Positions 27,836-37,333 of a DNA stretch of 64,000 nucleotides are shown piece after piece. Positions within the stretch are counted from its first letter, which is position 1; every line of letters begins with the position of its first letter. The stretch is from an uncultured Balneola sp. (lineage in GTDB: Bacteria; Bacteroidota; Rhodothermia; Balneolales; Balneolaceae), in assembly GCA_902529115.1 (NCBI GenBank), contig CABZVB010000004.1, positions 1-64,000 on the forward strand, given 5' to 3'. Below the pieces are notes generated by a model. The model was not told the DNA's origin, searched no databases, and saw only the letters and a list, made by a program, of their open reading frames with translations. A program made the translations under genes and the position numbers.

Positions 27836-29054
27836 AAAAGGAAAAGCGGCTTTATTTTTTATTTTCATAACCGTATTAATCGATGTTATTGGGCTTGGAA
27901 TAATAATACCTGTAGTTCCTAGCTTAATTATTGATCTCACTGGTCAAACTATCAGCAATGCCGCTGAATATGGTGGATTATTAATGTTTATTTATGCGGG
28001 GACTCAGTTTCTTTTTGCTCCCATGATTGGCGCGTTAAGTGATCGATTTGGGCGCCGACCACTACTGCTTTGTTCACTTTGTGCTTATGGCTTAAACTAC
28101 TTATTGTTAGCATGGGCACCGACCATGACGTGGTTATTTTTTGCCCGTTTTTTATCAGGAATAACAGGTGCCACAACCACCACAGCAAGTGCTTACGTTG
28201 CAGATATTAGTGCACCAGAAGAAAAGGCACAAAATTTTGGCTTGTTAGGTGCTGCTTTTGGGTTAGGATTTATTATTGGTCCAGTTATTGGAGGATTATT
28301 AGGTGAATTTGATTCCCGTTTACCATTCATAGCTGCCGCTGCATTGAGCTTGATTAATTTTATCTATGGATATTTTATCCTCCCCGAATCATTGGCTAGT
28401 CAAAAACGCCGTTCATTTGAATTGAATAGAGCCAATCCCTTCGGAGCATTGAAAATAATTAGTAATTTTTCAACAACAGGTTTATTTCTTGTATTTTTCC
28501 TTATCTATTTATCTCATCATGCCACACAGAGTACGTGGACCTACTATACTATGTTTAAATTTGGCTGGGATGAAGCGATGGTGGGAATTTCATTAGGTGT
28601 CGTTGGTATTTGCGTGGCAGTGGTGCAGGGAGGACTCACTCGGTGGTGTATACCAAAAATGGGTCTTACTAATGCCGTTTATTTAGGTATTGGAGCCTAT
28701 ATCATAGGATTTTTAGGATTTTCTTGGGCTCCAAATGGTAAAATAATGTTAGCAATGATTATGCCATACGCTTTAGGAGGCTTTGCAGGGCCCTCTTTGC
28801 AAGGAATACTATCGAATCAAGTACCTGCAAACATGCAGGGAGAACTGCAGGGTGTGCTAACGAGCCTAATCAGTTTTTCAGCTATAATTGGACCACCAGT
28901 GATGACGCAATCATTCAGTTATTTTAGCACTAGTGGGGCACTTTATATACCTGGAGCTCCGTTCATTTTAGGTGCTCTTTTATCCATAGTAGCTCTAATT
29001 ATTGGGGTAAAAACTTTAGGACAAGTTGTTCAAAAAAATGTTGAGATAAGTTAA
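27822..29054 (+). CDS. MFS transporter, TetA-like drug:H+ antiporter family
   Basis: The 410-residue protein has twelve predicted membrane helices. The DHA1 signature between helices 2 and 3 is GALSDRFGRRPLLL, and the helix 5 antiporter motif region reads GLLGAAFGLGFIIGPVIGGLL. TetA-like features include FFARFLSGITGATTTTASAYVADIS. It exports small molecules in exchange for protons across the inner membrane, and the substrate cannot be predicted. It overlaps the DUF971 gene by 14 bases, indicating co-transcription. Confidence 0.85.
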   Translation: MKPNKKGKAALFFIFITVLIDVIGLGIIIPVVPSLIIDLTGQTISNAAEYGGLLMFIYAGTQFLFAPMIGALSDRFGRRPLLLCSLCAYGLNYLLLAWAPTMTWLFFARFLSGITGATTTTASAYVADISAPEEKAQNFGLLGAAFGLGFIIGPVIGGLLGEFDSRLPFIAAAALSLINFIYGYFILPESLASQKRRSFELNRANPFGALKIISNFSTTGLFLVFFLIYLSHHATQSTWTYYTMFKFGWDEAMVGISLGVVGICVAVVQGGLTRWCIPKMGLTNAVYLGIGAYIIGFLGFSWAPNGKIMLAMIMPYALGGFAGPSLQGILSNQVPANMQGELQGVLTSLISFSAIIGPPVMTQSFSYFSTSGALYIPGAPFILGALLSIVALIIGVKTLGQVVQKNVEIS

Positions 29055-29162
29055 ATCATATATAATAAAATAAAATAATTTAATGTTGTGAATAGTTCAA
29101 ACTATAAAGGTAGAATAACAAGTTTAAAGGCCGTATTTTATTGTATAACAAACATATGAATA

Positions 29163-29180
29163 AGTAGTCCTACAACTACT
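29163..29180 (+). repeat. Hairpin upstream of greA
   Basis: The sequence agtagt-cctaca-actact forms a 6-bp stem (7 bp with the flanking A-T pair). It lies 25 bases upstream of the greA start. It might be an attenuator or part of the end of the upstream transcript. No U run follows directly. Confidence 0.25.
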
Positions 29181-29204
29181 TTACTATTTAAATAAGGTAT
29201 GCAT

Positions 29205-29681
29205 ATGAGTAAGATTCAGTATTTAAGCCAGGAAGGATATGACAAGTTAGATCAAGAACTTCGCGATTTAAAGACTAGAGGACGTCGTGAAATTGCAGAT
29301 GATATAGCAGAAGCAAGAGCAAAAGGTGATCTTAGTGAAAATGCTGAATACGATGCGGCTAAAGAAGCGCAAGGACTCATGGAGACACGAATTACCCAAT
29401 TAGAAGATATTTTGGCGAATGCTCGAGTATTGGATACCAAAGGGCTAGATCTAACTAAGGTTCGTGTATTGACAAAGGTTACCATACTTAATAAAAAAAT
29501 TAAAAAGGAAATGAAATATACCTTGGTATCACCCAACGAAGCAGATTTTGCAAAAGGTAAAATTTCTGTTGATTCTCCTATAGGTGCGGCTCTTCTGGGT
29601 AAAGAAGTAGGAGATGTTATTATGGTCAAAGTACCTGCTGGAACACTTGAATTAGAAATAATGAATATCGAGATTGACTAG
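29205..29681 (+). CDS. greA: Transcription elongation factor GreA
   Basis: The 158-residue protein has the N-terminal coiled coil, whose tip reads DIAEARAKGDLSENAEYDAAKEAQ (the conserved acidic DLSENAEYD that enters the RNA polymerase channel), and a C-terminal FKBP-like domain ending IMVKVPAGTLELEI. It stimulates cleavage of backtracked transcripts. The ATG at 29205 gives MSKIQYL, the usual family start. Another ATG lies two codons upstream at 29199. Confidence 0.93.
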   Translation: MSKIQYLSQEGYDKLDQELRDLKTRGRREIADDIAEARAKGDLSENAEYDAAKEAQGLMETRITQLEDILANARVLDTKGLDLTKVRVLTKVTILNKKIKKEMKYTLVSPNEADFAKGKISVDSPIGAALLGKEVGDVIMVKVPAGTLELEIMNIEID

Positions 29682-29729
29682 ATTAACTGATTAATGTAGT
29701 CCAGCAAGCATCGCTTAACCGACTTTCAC

Positions 29730-30176
29730 ATGAAAAAACTTATTGACGCATATATATATCGTGAGGTTACAAATGAGATAGAATTTTTAATACTTCAGAG
29801 AGCTGAGAATAGAATATATTCTGGTCAGTGGCGTATGGTGGGCGGTAAGGTTAAGCAAAATGAGGAATATGCACATGCGGCTTTACGTGAAATTGAGGAA
29901 GAAGTACAATTAAGACCATCCTTTTTCTGGGTTGTTCCTTCGGTTAATACTTTTTTTGAGAAACAAACTAATCAGATTTTACATATTCCAGTTTTTGCAG
30001 CTAAAGCACCAGGTACGTTTAATCCTACACTAGATGACGAACACACGAGGTATAAATGGATCCGTATATCCGAAATTTCAAATCATATATTTTGGCCAGA
30101 ACAACAAAGACTTATGATTATGATAGCGAACCTTGTTGAGAGAAAGCAGATAGTTGCAGAATGGATTATAAAGTAA
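29730..30176 (+). CDS. Nudix hydrolase
   Basis: The 148-residue protein has the Nudix box at about residues 38-60: GKVKQNE, then a seven-residue gap, REIEEEVQL. The catalytic REUxEE glutamates are intact, and only the Gly of the consensus ending is replaced by Gln. FLILQRAENRIYSGQWRMVGG precedes the box. It hydrolyses a nucleoside-diphosphate-linked compound. Dihydroneopterin triphosphate or dATP-type substrates are possible, but none can be assigned. It follows greA by 48 bases on the same strand. Confidence 0.85.
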   Translation: MKKLIDAYIYREVTNEIEFLILQRAENRIYSGQWRMVGGKVKQNEEYAHAALREIEEEVQLRPSFFWVVPSVNTFFEKQTNQILHIPVFAAKAPGTFNPTLDDEHTRYKWIRISEISNHIFWPEQQRLMIMIANLVERKQIVAEWIIK

Positions 30177-30183
30177 TAAGCGA

Positions 30184-30504
30184 ATGAAAATTTTAGCTTT
30201 AAATTGCGGTGGTTGTAACTTTAGATTCCAATCCATCAACACAAAAGAGTTAGCGACAATATTTGTTGGATTGCTTAAAAAAATTGGTGTAGTCACGTCT
30301 ATTATTCAGTACGAACTCATCGATAAAACAACTGTAGCCCTATAAAATCACTAAACAGATTTATCTAAATTCATGGAATTAATCATGCAGAAAGAAATCT
30401 TTTTGGCTATTCATAAAAACCCTCATACTAGAAAATCATGTATTTCAAACGAAGAATTGGTAATTACTATTGATACTGCAAAAGTAGCAATCGCCTCTCA
30501 GTAA
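30184..30504 (+). pseudogene. ackA: Acetate kinase relic (ends only, internal deletion)
   Basis: The stretch between the Nudix and caspase-like genes has no long frame, but both ends of acetate kinase can be read. From ATG 30184: MKILALNCGGCNFRFQ (intact enzymes have a start like MKILVLNCGSSSLKFQ), then KKIGVVTSIIQYE, stopping at TAA 30343. Near the end: ISNEELVITIDTAKVA, matching the C-terminal NEE-I-RDT-A of the family, stopping at 30502. About 107 codons remain of a family of about 400, so the catalytic centre has been deleted. I infer loss of acetate kinase here, and an intact copy elsewhere cannot be ruled out. Confidence 0.75.
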
Positions 30505-30509
30505 ACACT

Positions 30510-32258
30510 ATGTGCGTAAACAAAACACTATATACATGTAAATGGCTAGCTATAGGTCTTTTCCTTAGTACATGCACTAGTTCTAAGTGGTCGGTAGAAT
30601 CGACGCAGTCCATTGACCGCACCGAGTTTAATTTGGTAGATGAAGATGTGTTTTTAGAAATGAGTCAAAAACCCGATCCGAATAGGCCGATATTGGTTTA
30701 TGATGTTTGGAATGTAAAGACCTATGATTACAGTATAAAAATTCAAACTAATAGGTATTTACAACGATATAGACCTTCCTTAACTGCTATTTTTTTTGGT
30801 GTTTTAGGTGCTAGTGCTGGCTATTTAACAGCGGGTATATTGTCCCCAAAAAGTTCTGACCAATATATGCTTCTTGGTATTGGTGTGTTAAGCCTAATAA
30901 CAGGTTTCGCGGGAGATAGAAATCTTGAGGAGGCTACTTCGACCGGTGAACAAAGATTATTGAAGCAAACCGGTGTTGTACAATTAAGTGATACTCTTAG
31001 GGCTACAAACGAACCAATTACATCCCCAAGCTACACGATCTACAATGACCTTGAAGCAATTGCTATTCGAAATAATGTGACCTTTGATAAGAATAACTAT
31101 CACATTAACTTACTTGAAGATATTAACCCTAGTAATTTTTTGGTTCAAGAAAATCAAAGCATACGTATCGAACTTGAATTTAACGATAGCCTATATACTC
31201 AAGTAATACCTGTTGAAGATATATTTGAGCGTTTTGTAGTGGTTGAGTCAGAGGTTACGGCACTGCGGCAAAATCCAGATAATTCTAACAATTCTATATT
31301 AACTGATTTAGTAAAGGGAAGTGAATTGCTATTACTTGATGATTTAGATAATTGGTATGTAGTTCGATATGGGATTACTGAAACTTATATTTCTAAAAAT
31401 GATACCAAATTAATTTGGCGTCCGACTGATTATATTGATGAGTTATCTATAATTACCCTCCCAAATGTGCCTTTTGGAAATGTTGATGTTGAACGTGAGA
31501 TACCTATACGATTAAATGAGAATAATCAAGCAGCAGCTTTTGTACTAAGTAATGAATTTTATGGAGACAGCTTTCCAACTAAAAGATACGCTGAACGAGA
31601 TTCTAAGCTTATAGAGGAATATTTAATAAATAGTTTTGGTTTAGGTTTTACAGGTATTCGATCCTTTATAAATACCTCTAGAATTGAGCATTTCAAATTT
31701 ACTTGGGATGAATTTTTGAGGCAGAATCATGAAAACAAAAAACAATTTATATTATATATAAATGGTTATGTAACAATCGATAATGAAGGAAATATAATAT
31801 ACTTATTAGGTGATCAAGCCTCAAATACATGGCAAAATATCAGTATACCACTTGCCGATTTAATTCTAGATGTGATAGAGGCAGGTTTTATCGAACTTTT
31901 TATTGTTGGGGATTTCTCATTTTCTGATGAAAATCAAGATTCAGCTATTTCTAGAGCTAAGTATTACGATGCTTTCTATGCCCTTAATTCTACATTATTA
32001 ACCAATAAAAATATTAATTTCGGATTACTATTTTCTTCTGATGGTAGGAGTGATTCGCAACTATATACAAAGCAAGCTATTGCCCAAAAGTATCACAGTA
32101 TTTTTAGTTATTACTTAGCTGATGCGATAAAAAAAGGCAATTATACCTCTAGTCAACTTATTAATTATGTTCAAAGAAATGTGGATTACACATCCCGTAG
32201 ATTACATGATACTCCACAAAATATTGTGTACTTCGGCAATGCAAATATTGAGTTTTAA
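30510..32258 (+). CDS. Lipoprotein with SH3-like domain and inactive caspase-like (C14) domain
   Basis: The 582-residue protein has a lipobox FLSTC (Cys22), two hydrophobic glycine-rich helices (about 89-110 and 119-134), an SH3-like segment (about 236-305, with LVKGSELLLLDDLDNWYVVRYG), and a C-terminal region (about 340-582) laid out like a caspase-family domain. Where active members have a YYSGHG-type motif this reads YINGYV (His to Tyr420). Where they have DACFSG this reads DFSFSD (Cys to Ser480). YLLGDQ and a late DTPQN are kept. The fold call is by motif order only. It is probably a membrane-anchored periplasmic pseudoenzyme with a binding or regulatory role. Confidence 0.62.
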   Translation: MCVNKTLYTCKWLAIGLFLSTCTSSKWSVESTQSIDRTEFNLVDEDVFLEMSQKPDPNRPILVYDVWNVKTYDYSIKIQTNRYLQRYRPSLTAIFFGVLGASAGYLTAGILSPKSSDQYMLLGIGVLSLITGFAGDRNLEEATSTGEQRLLKQTGVVQLSDTLRATNEPITSPSYTIYNDLEAIAIRNNVTFDKNNYHINLLEDINPSNFLVQENQSIRIELEFNDSLYTQVIPVEDIFERFVVVESEVTALRQNPDNSNNSILTDLVKGSELLLLDDLDNWYVVRYGITETYISKNDTKLIWRPTDYIDELSIITLPNVPFGNVDVEREIPIRLNENNQAAAFVLSNEFYGDSFPTKRYAERDSKLIEEYLINSFGLGFTGIRSFINTSRIEHFKFTWDEFLRQNHENKKQFILYINGYVTIDNEGNIIYLLGDQASNTWQNISIPLADLILDVIEAGFIELFIVGDFSFSDENQDSAISRAKYYDAFYALNSTLLTNKNINFGLLFSSDGRSDSQLYTKQAIAQKYHSIFSYYLADAIKKGNYTSSQLINYVQRNVDYTSRRLHDTPQNIVYFGNANIEF

Positions 32259-32384
32259 TGGGTTGTAATCAATTAAAAAATATGTCTATTTAGTCATTTT
32301 TTGGTGTATCTGGAAAATAATCATATCATCAAATCCACAGAAAATATCTGAAAAGTGATTAGTTATGAATTACACTGTATTGCC

Positions 32385-32588
32385 ATGTTTATGGGAAAGG
32401 AGAAAGTATTTAAATTTTTTTTAGCTCGTTCTTTTGACCTTAGAGTACAGAAATCGTTTAATTTCCTTGTAGAGTTAGGAATCGGAGAAGTCTATTTGGA
32501 CTGGAATGGAAATAAGGGATTTCTTTCCTCAAATCATCGCGCTAGTACCAATAGTGATACTGTTGAGTCTATAATGGCTCTTAAATAA
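32385..32588 (+). CDS. Small protein of unknown function
   Basis: I do not recognise this 67-residue frame (from ATG 32385; a GTG ten codons upstream is also in frame). It is basic at the N-terminus and ends with GIGEVYLDWNGNKGF and SNHRASTNSDTVES, which look protein-like rather than random. It sits 12 bases before manA on the same strand. It could be a real small gene or the remnant of a longer one. Confidence 0.4.
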   Translation: MFMGKEKVFKFFLARSFDLRVQKSFNFLVELGIGEVYLDWNGNKGFLSSNHRASTNSDTVESIMALK

Positions 32589-32600
32589 AAAATAAAGTTT

Positions 32601-33575
32601 ATGGAATATCTTTATCCACTTATTTTTGAACCTATCATAAAGGAAAAAATATGGGGTGGTAAGAACTTAAATAAGATTTTAAACAAACCACGGATGAGTG
32701 ATCATGATGGTGAATCTTGGGAATTGTCTTGTGTTCCTGATAATGTTTCAGTTCTTCGTAATGGACCACTTGCTGGTAAAACCTTGACTGAACTCATTGA
32801 ACAATTTAGAGGTGATTTGGTAGGTGAAGCTGTATATGAAGAACATGGGTCTATATTCCCTTTATTGATTAAGTTTATTGATGCTCAACAAGATTTGTCT
32901 ATACAAGTACACCCTGATGATGAATTAGCTAAAAATCGTCATAATAGTTTTGGGAAAACCGAGATGTGGTATGTAATCGATTCTGAACCAGATGCTAGTA
33001 TTATTGTTGGTTTTAGTGAACCGTTAAACGTTAGTCAATATTTAGATTACGTTGAAAATAATAAGCTTATGAGTATATTAAACAGGGAGAGGGTACAACC
33101 ACATGATGTGTTTTTCATTCCTGCTGGTAGGGTACATACCATAGGTAAAGGATTAATAATTGCCGAAATACAACAAACATCAGACGTTACCTATAGGATT
33201 CATGATTTTGATCGGGTCGATACTAAGGGGAGTAAAAGAGAGTTACATAACGATTTAGCCATTGAGGCAATTGATTTTACTATTCCTGATTCGTATAAGA
33301 CTATTTATAAACGTTCCAGTAGTGAACAAGTTATTGGAACCTCAAATTATTTTACTACCAAGCGTAGACTTCTTAATAAGTCTACTACCTTAAATTTTGA
33401 TCATTCTTCCTGCACAGTATTAATGTGTATTGAGGGAAGTTATGACGTATCTTATTTTGATGAGCTTCCAACTATATCAAAAGGTGATACAGTACTCGTA
33501 CCGAGTTGTATTGAAGAACTTAGATTAAAGCCAAAAAGCAATGGGATTTTGCTAGAAATTAAAATTCCTTATTAA
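32601..33575 (+). CDS. manA: Mannose-6-phosphate isomerase, class I
   Basis: The 324-residue cupin-fold enzyme has zinc ligands visible at His104 (IQVHPDDE), Glu121 (FGKTEMWYV) and His179 (FIPAGRVHTIG), plus the family start YPLIFEPIIKEKIWGG. It interconverts mannose-6-phosphate and fructose-6-phosphate, feeding GDP-mannose for surface polysaccharides or taking mannose into glycolysis. The length fits the short bacterial type. A 163-base gap separates it from sufB. Confidence 0.92.
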   Translation: MEYLYPLIFEPIIKEKIWGGKNLNKILNKPRMSDHDGESWELSCVPDNVSVLRNGPLAGKTLTELIEQFRGDLVGEAVYEEHGSIFPLLIKFIDAQQDLSIQVHPDDELAKNRHNSFGKTEMWYVIDSEPDASIIVGFSEPLNVSQYLDYVENNKLMSILNRERVQPHDVFFIPAGRVHTIGKGLIIAEIQQTSDVTYRIHDFDRVDTKGSKRELHNDLAIEAIDFTIPDSYKTIYKRSSSEQVIGTSNYFTTKRRLLNKSTTLNFDHSSCTVLMCIEGSYDVSYFDELPTISKGDTVLVPSCIEELRLKPKSNGILLEIKIPY

Positions 33576-33585
33576 GAGTACTATT

Positions 33586-33611
33586 TATTGAGCTAATAGA
33601 CAAACTCAATA
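33586..33611. repeat. 7-bp inverted repeat after manA
   Basis: The sequence tattgag ... ctcaata has a 12-base loop, 11 bases after the manA stop and before the suf cluster. No T run follows, so it is at best a weak terminator or an operator-like site. Confidence 0.25.
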
Positions 33612-33738
33612 AGATATTCTAACAATTGCCCTTCGGAATCATTATATTTAAAGTTGTTCTATATAAGCTTTCTAGAGTGAACGCAAGCACCATTGCTTAG
33701 GTTTAGCAGGTAACATTTATCCATTAAAATTGCATGAT

Positions 33739-35184
33739 ATGAGTGAAGAGACCAAGGCTTTAGAATCGATGATTGGTGAAGAGTATAAATATGGATTCAC
33801 AACCGACGTCGAATACGAAGATTTCCCAAAAGGTATTAGCGAAAACATAATTCGAGAACTTTCTAGTAGAAAAGATGAACCTGAGTGGATGTTGGAATTT
33901 CGCTTGAAGTCCTACAATGCTTGGTTAGAGATGAAAGAACCTGAATGGTTCAACGCTACATACACGAAACCTGATTTTGAAAATTTACTTTATTACTCAG
34001 CTCCCAAAAATAAACCAAAATTAGATAGTCTTGATGATGTAGATCCTAATATTAAAGAGACTTATGATAAATTAGGTATACCACTCGAAGAGCAAAAAAT
34101 GTTGGCAGGAGTAGCGGTGGATGCTATTTTTGATAGTGTTTCTATTTTTACCTCATTTAAGGAGAAATTAGCAGAAGCCGGCGTAATTTTTTGCTCAATA
34201 TCAGAAGCCATCAAGGAACATCCAGATTTGGTAAAAAAATATATCGGCTCTGTAATACCCGCAAGAGACAACTACTATGCAGCACTTAATTCAGCCGTAT
34301 TCTCGGATGGATCTTTTTGCTACATCCCAAAAAATACAGTCTGTCCAATGGAACTATCTACTTATTTCCGAATCAATAATATGGAATCAGGTCAGTTTGA
34401 GCGCACTCTCATTATTGCCGAGGAAGGTGCAAGTGTTAGCTATTTAGAAGGTTGTACAGCACCAATGTATGATGAGAATCAACTCCATGCTGCTGTAGTG
34501 GAGTTGGTTGCTATGGACCATGCAGACATCAAGTATTCTACCATTCAGAATTGGTATTCTGGCGATGAAAATGGTAAAGGCGGTATTTACAATTTTGTTA
34601 CTAAAAGAGGTATTTGCAAAGGAGATCACAGTAAAATTTCTTGGACTCAGTTAGAGACAGGTTCTGCGGTAACATTGAAGTATCCTTCGGTTATTTTGCA
34701 AGGTGATCACTCAATTGGTGAGTTTTATTCAGTAGCTGTTACTACAAAAAAGCAACAAGCCGACACCGGAACCAAAATGATTCATTTAGGCAAAAATACC
34801 CGAAGTACAATAATTTCAAAAGGTATTTCAGCTGGTGATTCCAACAATAGCTATCGTGGTGAAGTTAAAATTGGTAAAAAGGCTATTGGATCTAAAAATT
34901 ATTCAGTCTGTGATTCCATGCTAATTGGCCAAACTTGTGGTGCTCATACCTTCCCGTATATATCATCTGAAAATGCAAGTAGCAGTGTAGAGCATGAAGC
35001 TACTACATCGAGAGTGGGAGAAGAACAGATATTCTACCTAATGCAACGAGGCATTAGTGAGCAAGATGCGATTTCCATGATCATTAATGGATTTGTGAAA
35101 GACGTATTAAAGGAGCTTCCACTAGAATTTGCAGTCGAAGCAAATAAGCTATTAGACATCAAATTAGAAGGTAGTGTAGGATAG
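33739..35184 (+). CDS. sufB: Fe-S cluster assembly protein SufB
   Basis: The protein is 481 residues from ATG 33739 (MSEETK, the usual start); a TTG three codons upstream is also in frame. Typical SufB segments are present: the N-terminal [20 protein letters not shown]-like [20 protein letters not shown], a beta-helix core with [11 protein letters not shown], and C-terminal CGAHTFPY and [25 protein letters not shown]. SufB is the scaffold on which clusters form in the SufBC2D complex. It heads the gene block through SufS. Confidence 0.95.
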   Translation: MSEETKALESMIGEEYKYGFTTDVEYEDFPKGISENIIRELSSRKDEPEWMLEFRLKSYNAWLEMKEPEWFNATYTKPDFENLLYYSAPKNKPKLDSLDDVDPNIKETYDKLGIPLEEQKMLAGVAVDAIFDSVSIFTSFKEKLAEAGVIFCSISEAIKEHPDLVKKYIGSVIPARDNYYAALNSAVFSDGSFCYIPKNTVCPMELSTYFRINNMESGQFERTLIIAEEGASVSYLEGCTAPMYDENQLHAAVVELVAMDHADIKYSTIQNWYSGDENGKGGIYNFVTKRGICKGDHSKISWTQLETGSAVTLKYPSVILQGDHSIGEFYSVAVTTKKQQADTGTKMIHLGKNTRSTIISKGISAGDSNNSYRGEVKIGKKAIGSKNYSVCDSMLIGQTCGAHTFPYISSENASSSVEHEATTSRVGEEQIFYLMQRGISEQDAISMIINGFVKDVLKELPLEFAVEANKLLDIKLEGSVG

Positions 35185-35227
35185 ACTACGACCTTACCCA
35201 TAATTACAATTTAAAAACTATAAAAAA

Positions 35228-35983
35228 TTGCTAGAAATTAGAAACCTACATGCCGTTGTAGAAGGTGAAGAATTAAAAATTTTAAAGGGAGTTAATTTAA
35301 CCGTTAATAAAGGTGAAATACATGCCATAATGGGCCCTAATGGGAGTGGGAAGAGTACGCTCTCTAAGGTAGTTTCAGGACATCCAGAATACGAGGTTAC
35401 CGAAGGTACTATCCTTTTTGACGGGAAAGATATCACCGAAATGGATGCGGATGAACGAGCTCATTTAGGGTTGTTTTTAGCTTTTCAGTATCCTGTTGAA
35501 GTGCCAGGTATCACAAATAAAACACTACTCAGAGAGGCATATAATACCATAGCTCGTGCTAATGAACGTGAAGAATTGGATCCACTTGAGTTTGAAGATT
35601 ATTTAGTTTCGAAATTAGATATCATCGATATGAAAGATGAATTCTTGAACCGATCTATTAACACAGGTTTTTCGGGTGGTGAAAAGAAAAAGAACGAGAT
35701 TTTTCAAATGGCTGTGTTAAACCCAAGGCTATCCTTTCTCGATGAAACTGACTCAGGATTAGACATTGATGCATTGAAAGTGGTATCCGGCGGTGTGAAC
35801 AAAATCTCAAGTCCTGAGAATGCTATTGTCATGATTACACATTACCAACGACTACTTAATTACATAAAACCAGATTTTGTGCATGTAATGATGAATGGTA
35901 AGATTGTTAAGTCTGGAGATATTTCACTAGCTGAGGAATTAGAAGCTAATGGATATGACCATATGCAAAAAGAATTAGCTTAA
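35228..35983 (+). CDS. sufC: Fe-S cluster assembly ATPase SufC
   Basis: The 251-residue ABC ATPase has Walker A GPNGSGKST near residue 36, signature FSGGEKKKNE, and the SufC-specific Walker B LDETDSGLDIDALK. It binds SufB and SufD, and ATP-driven dimerisation opens the scaffold. The start is TTG, giving MLEIRNLHA as in family members, with no suitable ATG. It lies 43 bases after sufB and 15 bases before sufD. Confidence 0.95.
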   Translation: MLEIRNLHAVVEGEELKILKGVNLTVNKGEIHAIMGPNGSGKSTLSKVVSGHPEYEVTEGTILFDGKDITEMDADERAHLGLFLAFQYPVEVPGITNKTLLREAYNTIARANEREELDPLEFEDYLVSKLDIIDMKDEFLNRSINTGFSGGEKKKNEIFQMAVLNPRLSFLDETDSGLDIDALKVVSGGVNKISSPENAIVMITHYQRLLNYIKPDFVHVMMNGKIVKSGDISLAEELEANGYDHMQKELA

Positions 35984-35985
35984 AT

Positions 35986-35992
35986 AGGAGAG
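35986..35992 (+). promoter_or_regulatory. Shine-Dalgarno-like site for sufD
   Basis: The purine-rich taggagaga lies about eight bases before the sufD ATG at 35999. It is one of the few clear ribosome-binding sites in the window, where most genes lack one. Confidence 0.5.
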
Positions 35993-35998
35993 ATCTAA

Positions 35999-37294
35999 AT
36001 GAGCAATGTAAGTAAAAAGGAATTTATTCATACTTACGTCCAATTACCAAGTGTATTTCCTGAGAACTTCAAAGAGCTAAGATTACAAGCAAAAATTTCT
36101 CTTGATAACACTGCATTTCCAACGAAGAAGGATGAGGAATGGCGCTTTACAGATCTTAAGAGTATCACAGCAAATAAATTTGAGTCTGTAAAATCAGGCA
36201 TGCTCCAAGCTAGCCTAGAACTAGACGAATACCATCTGCCAGAGGCTAGGCATTCCAGGCTAGTTTTTATTGATGGTAATTTTAGTCCTGCACATTCCGT
36301 CGTTGAAGGAATGCCAGATGGTGTAATCGTTGGCAATTTAAATAAATTCAGCAAACACGAAAAATTACGCTCGCATTTAGGAACCATAACCAATTACGAG
36401 GAAGATGTATTTGTACCACTTAATGATGTAAATTTCCAAGATGGAACTTTTATTTATGTGCCTAAAGAAACATTTATAGAGCAACCAATTCATATCTTAA
36501 ATGTATTTACTGATTTAGAAAATCCTTATTATGTGACACCTAGAGTACTCTTTGTGGGAGAAATGTATTCAAAAGCTACCATTATTGAAGAACATATCGG
36601 TCTATCAAACAATATATATCTGAACATTCCTGTTAATGAGTTTAGACTTTATAGAGGTGCACATGTACACCATGCGCGTATCCAACGTGATAGTAAAAAT
36701 GCATCTCACATTTCTAGACCGGTTGCCATGCTAGACGCACATGCGGAATATCACTCTTATACAATCTGTTTAGGAGCTAAATTATTCCGGAATGAACCCA
36801 GGGTAATCCAGAACGCGGAAGAGGTTGACTTTACTGTTGATGGTCTAGTTTTGATCGATGGAGAACAAATTGCGGATACGCATTCTATTATGGATCACAG
36901 ATTTTCACACGGCAATTCACATCAATTGCACAAAGTAGTCGTCAATGACCAAGCACATTCTATATTTAATGGTAAAATCTTTGTAGCAAAAGACGCACAG
37001 AAAATTGATTCTTTTCAAGAAAATAGAAACTTACTTATTTCTGATACAGGTAAGGTAAATACAAAACCTCAACTTGAAATTTTTGCTGACGATGTGCGGT
37101 GCTCACATGGTGCAACCATCGGTCAACTCCAGGATGAGGAAGTGTTTTATTTACAAAGTCGAGGACTTACCGAACAAAAAAGTAGAGAACTACTGGTTTA
37201 CGCTTTTGCCCTTGAATCGGTTGAGAGTATGGCAGTTAAATCAGTTGAAGAATTATTATTAAAGGAAGTGATTGCATATACCAACAGAGACTAA
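35999..37294 (+). CDS. sufD: Fe-S cluster assembly protein SufD
   Basis: The 431-residue protein has TKKDEEWRFTDLKSI near the N-terminus and the SufBD beta-helix core. Its C-terminus carries the conserved HGATIGQLQDEEVFYLQSRGL and NGKIFVAKDAQKIDSFQENRNLLIS, with the His used at the SufB-SufD interface (CSHGATIG). It partners SufB in the scaffold complex. A purine-rich site precedes the ATG. Confidence 0.93.
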   Translation: MSNVSKKEFIHTYVQLPSVFPENFKELRLQAKISLDNTAFPTKKDEEWRFTDLKSITANKFESVKSGMLQASLELDEYHLPEARHSRLVFIDGNFSPAHSVVEGMPDGVIVGNLNKFSKHEKLRSHLGTITNYEEDVFVPLNDVNFQDGTFIYVPKETFIEQPIHILNVFTDLENPYYVTPRVLFVGEMYSKATIIEEHIGLSNNIYLNIPVNEFRLYRGAHVHHARIQRDSKNASHISRPVAMLDAHAEYHSYTICLGAKLFRNEPRVIQNAEEVDFTVDGLVLIDGEQIADTHSIMDHRFSHGNSHQLHKVVVNDQAHSIFNGKIFVAKDAQKIDSFQENRNLLISDTGKVNTKPQLEIFADDVRCSHGATIGQLQDEEVFYLQSRGLTEQKSRELLVYAFALESVESMAVKSVEELLLKEVIAYTNRD

Positions 37295-37333
37295 CCATGT
37301 CAGATAATTACTAGAAACATTCATTAGGTCAAA

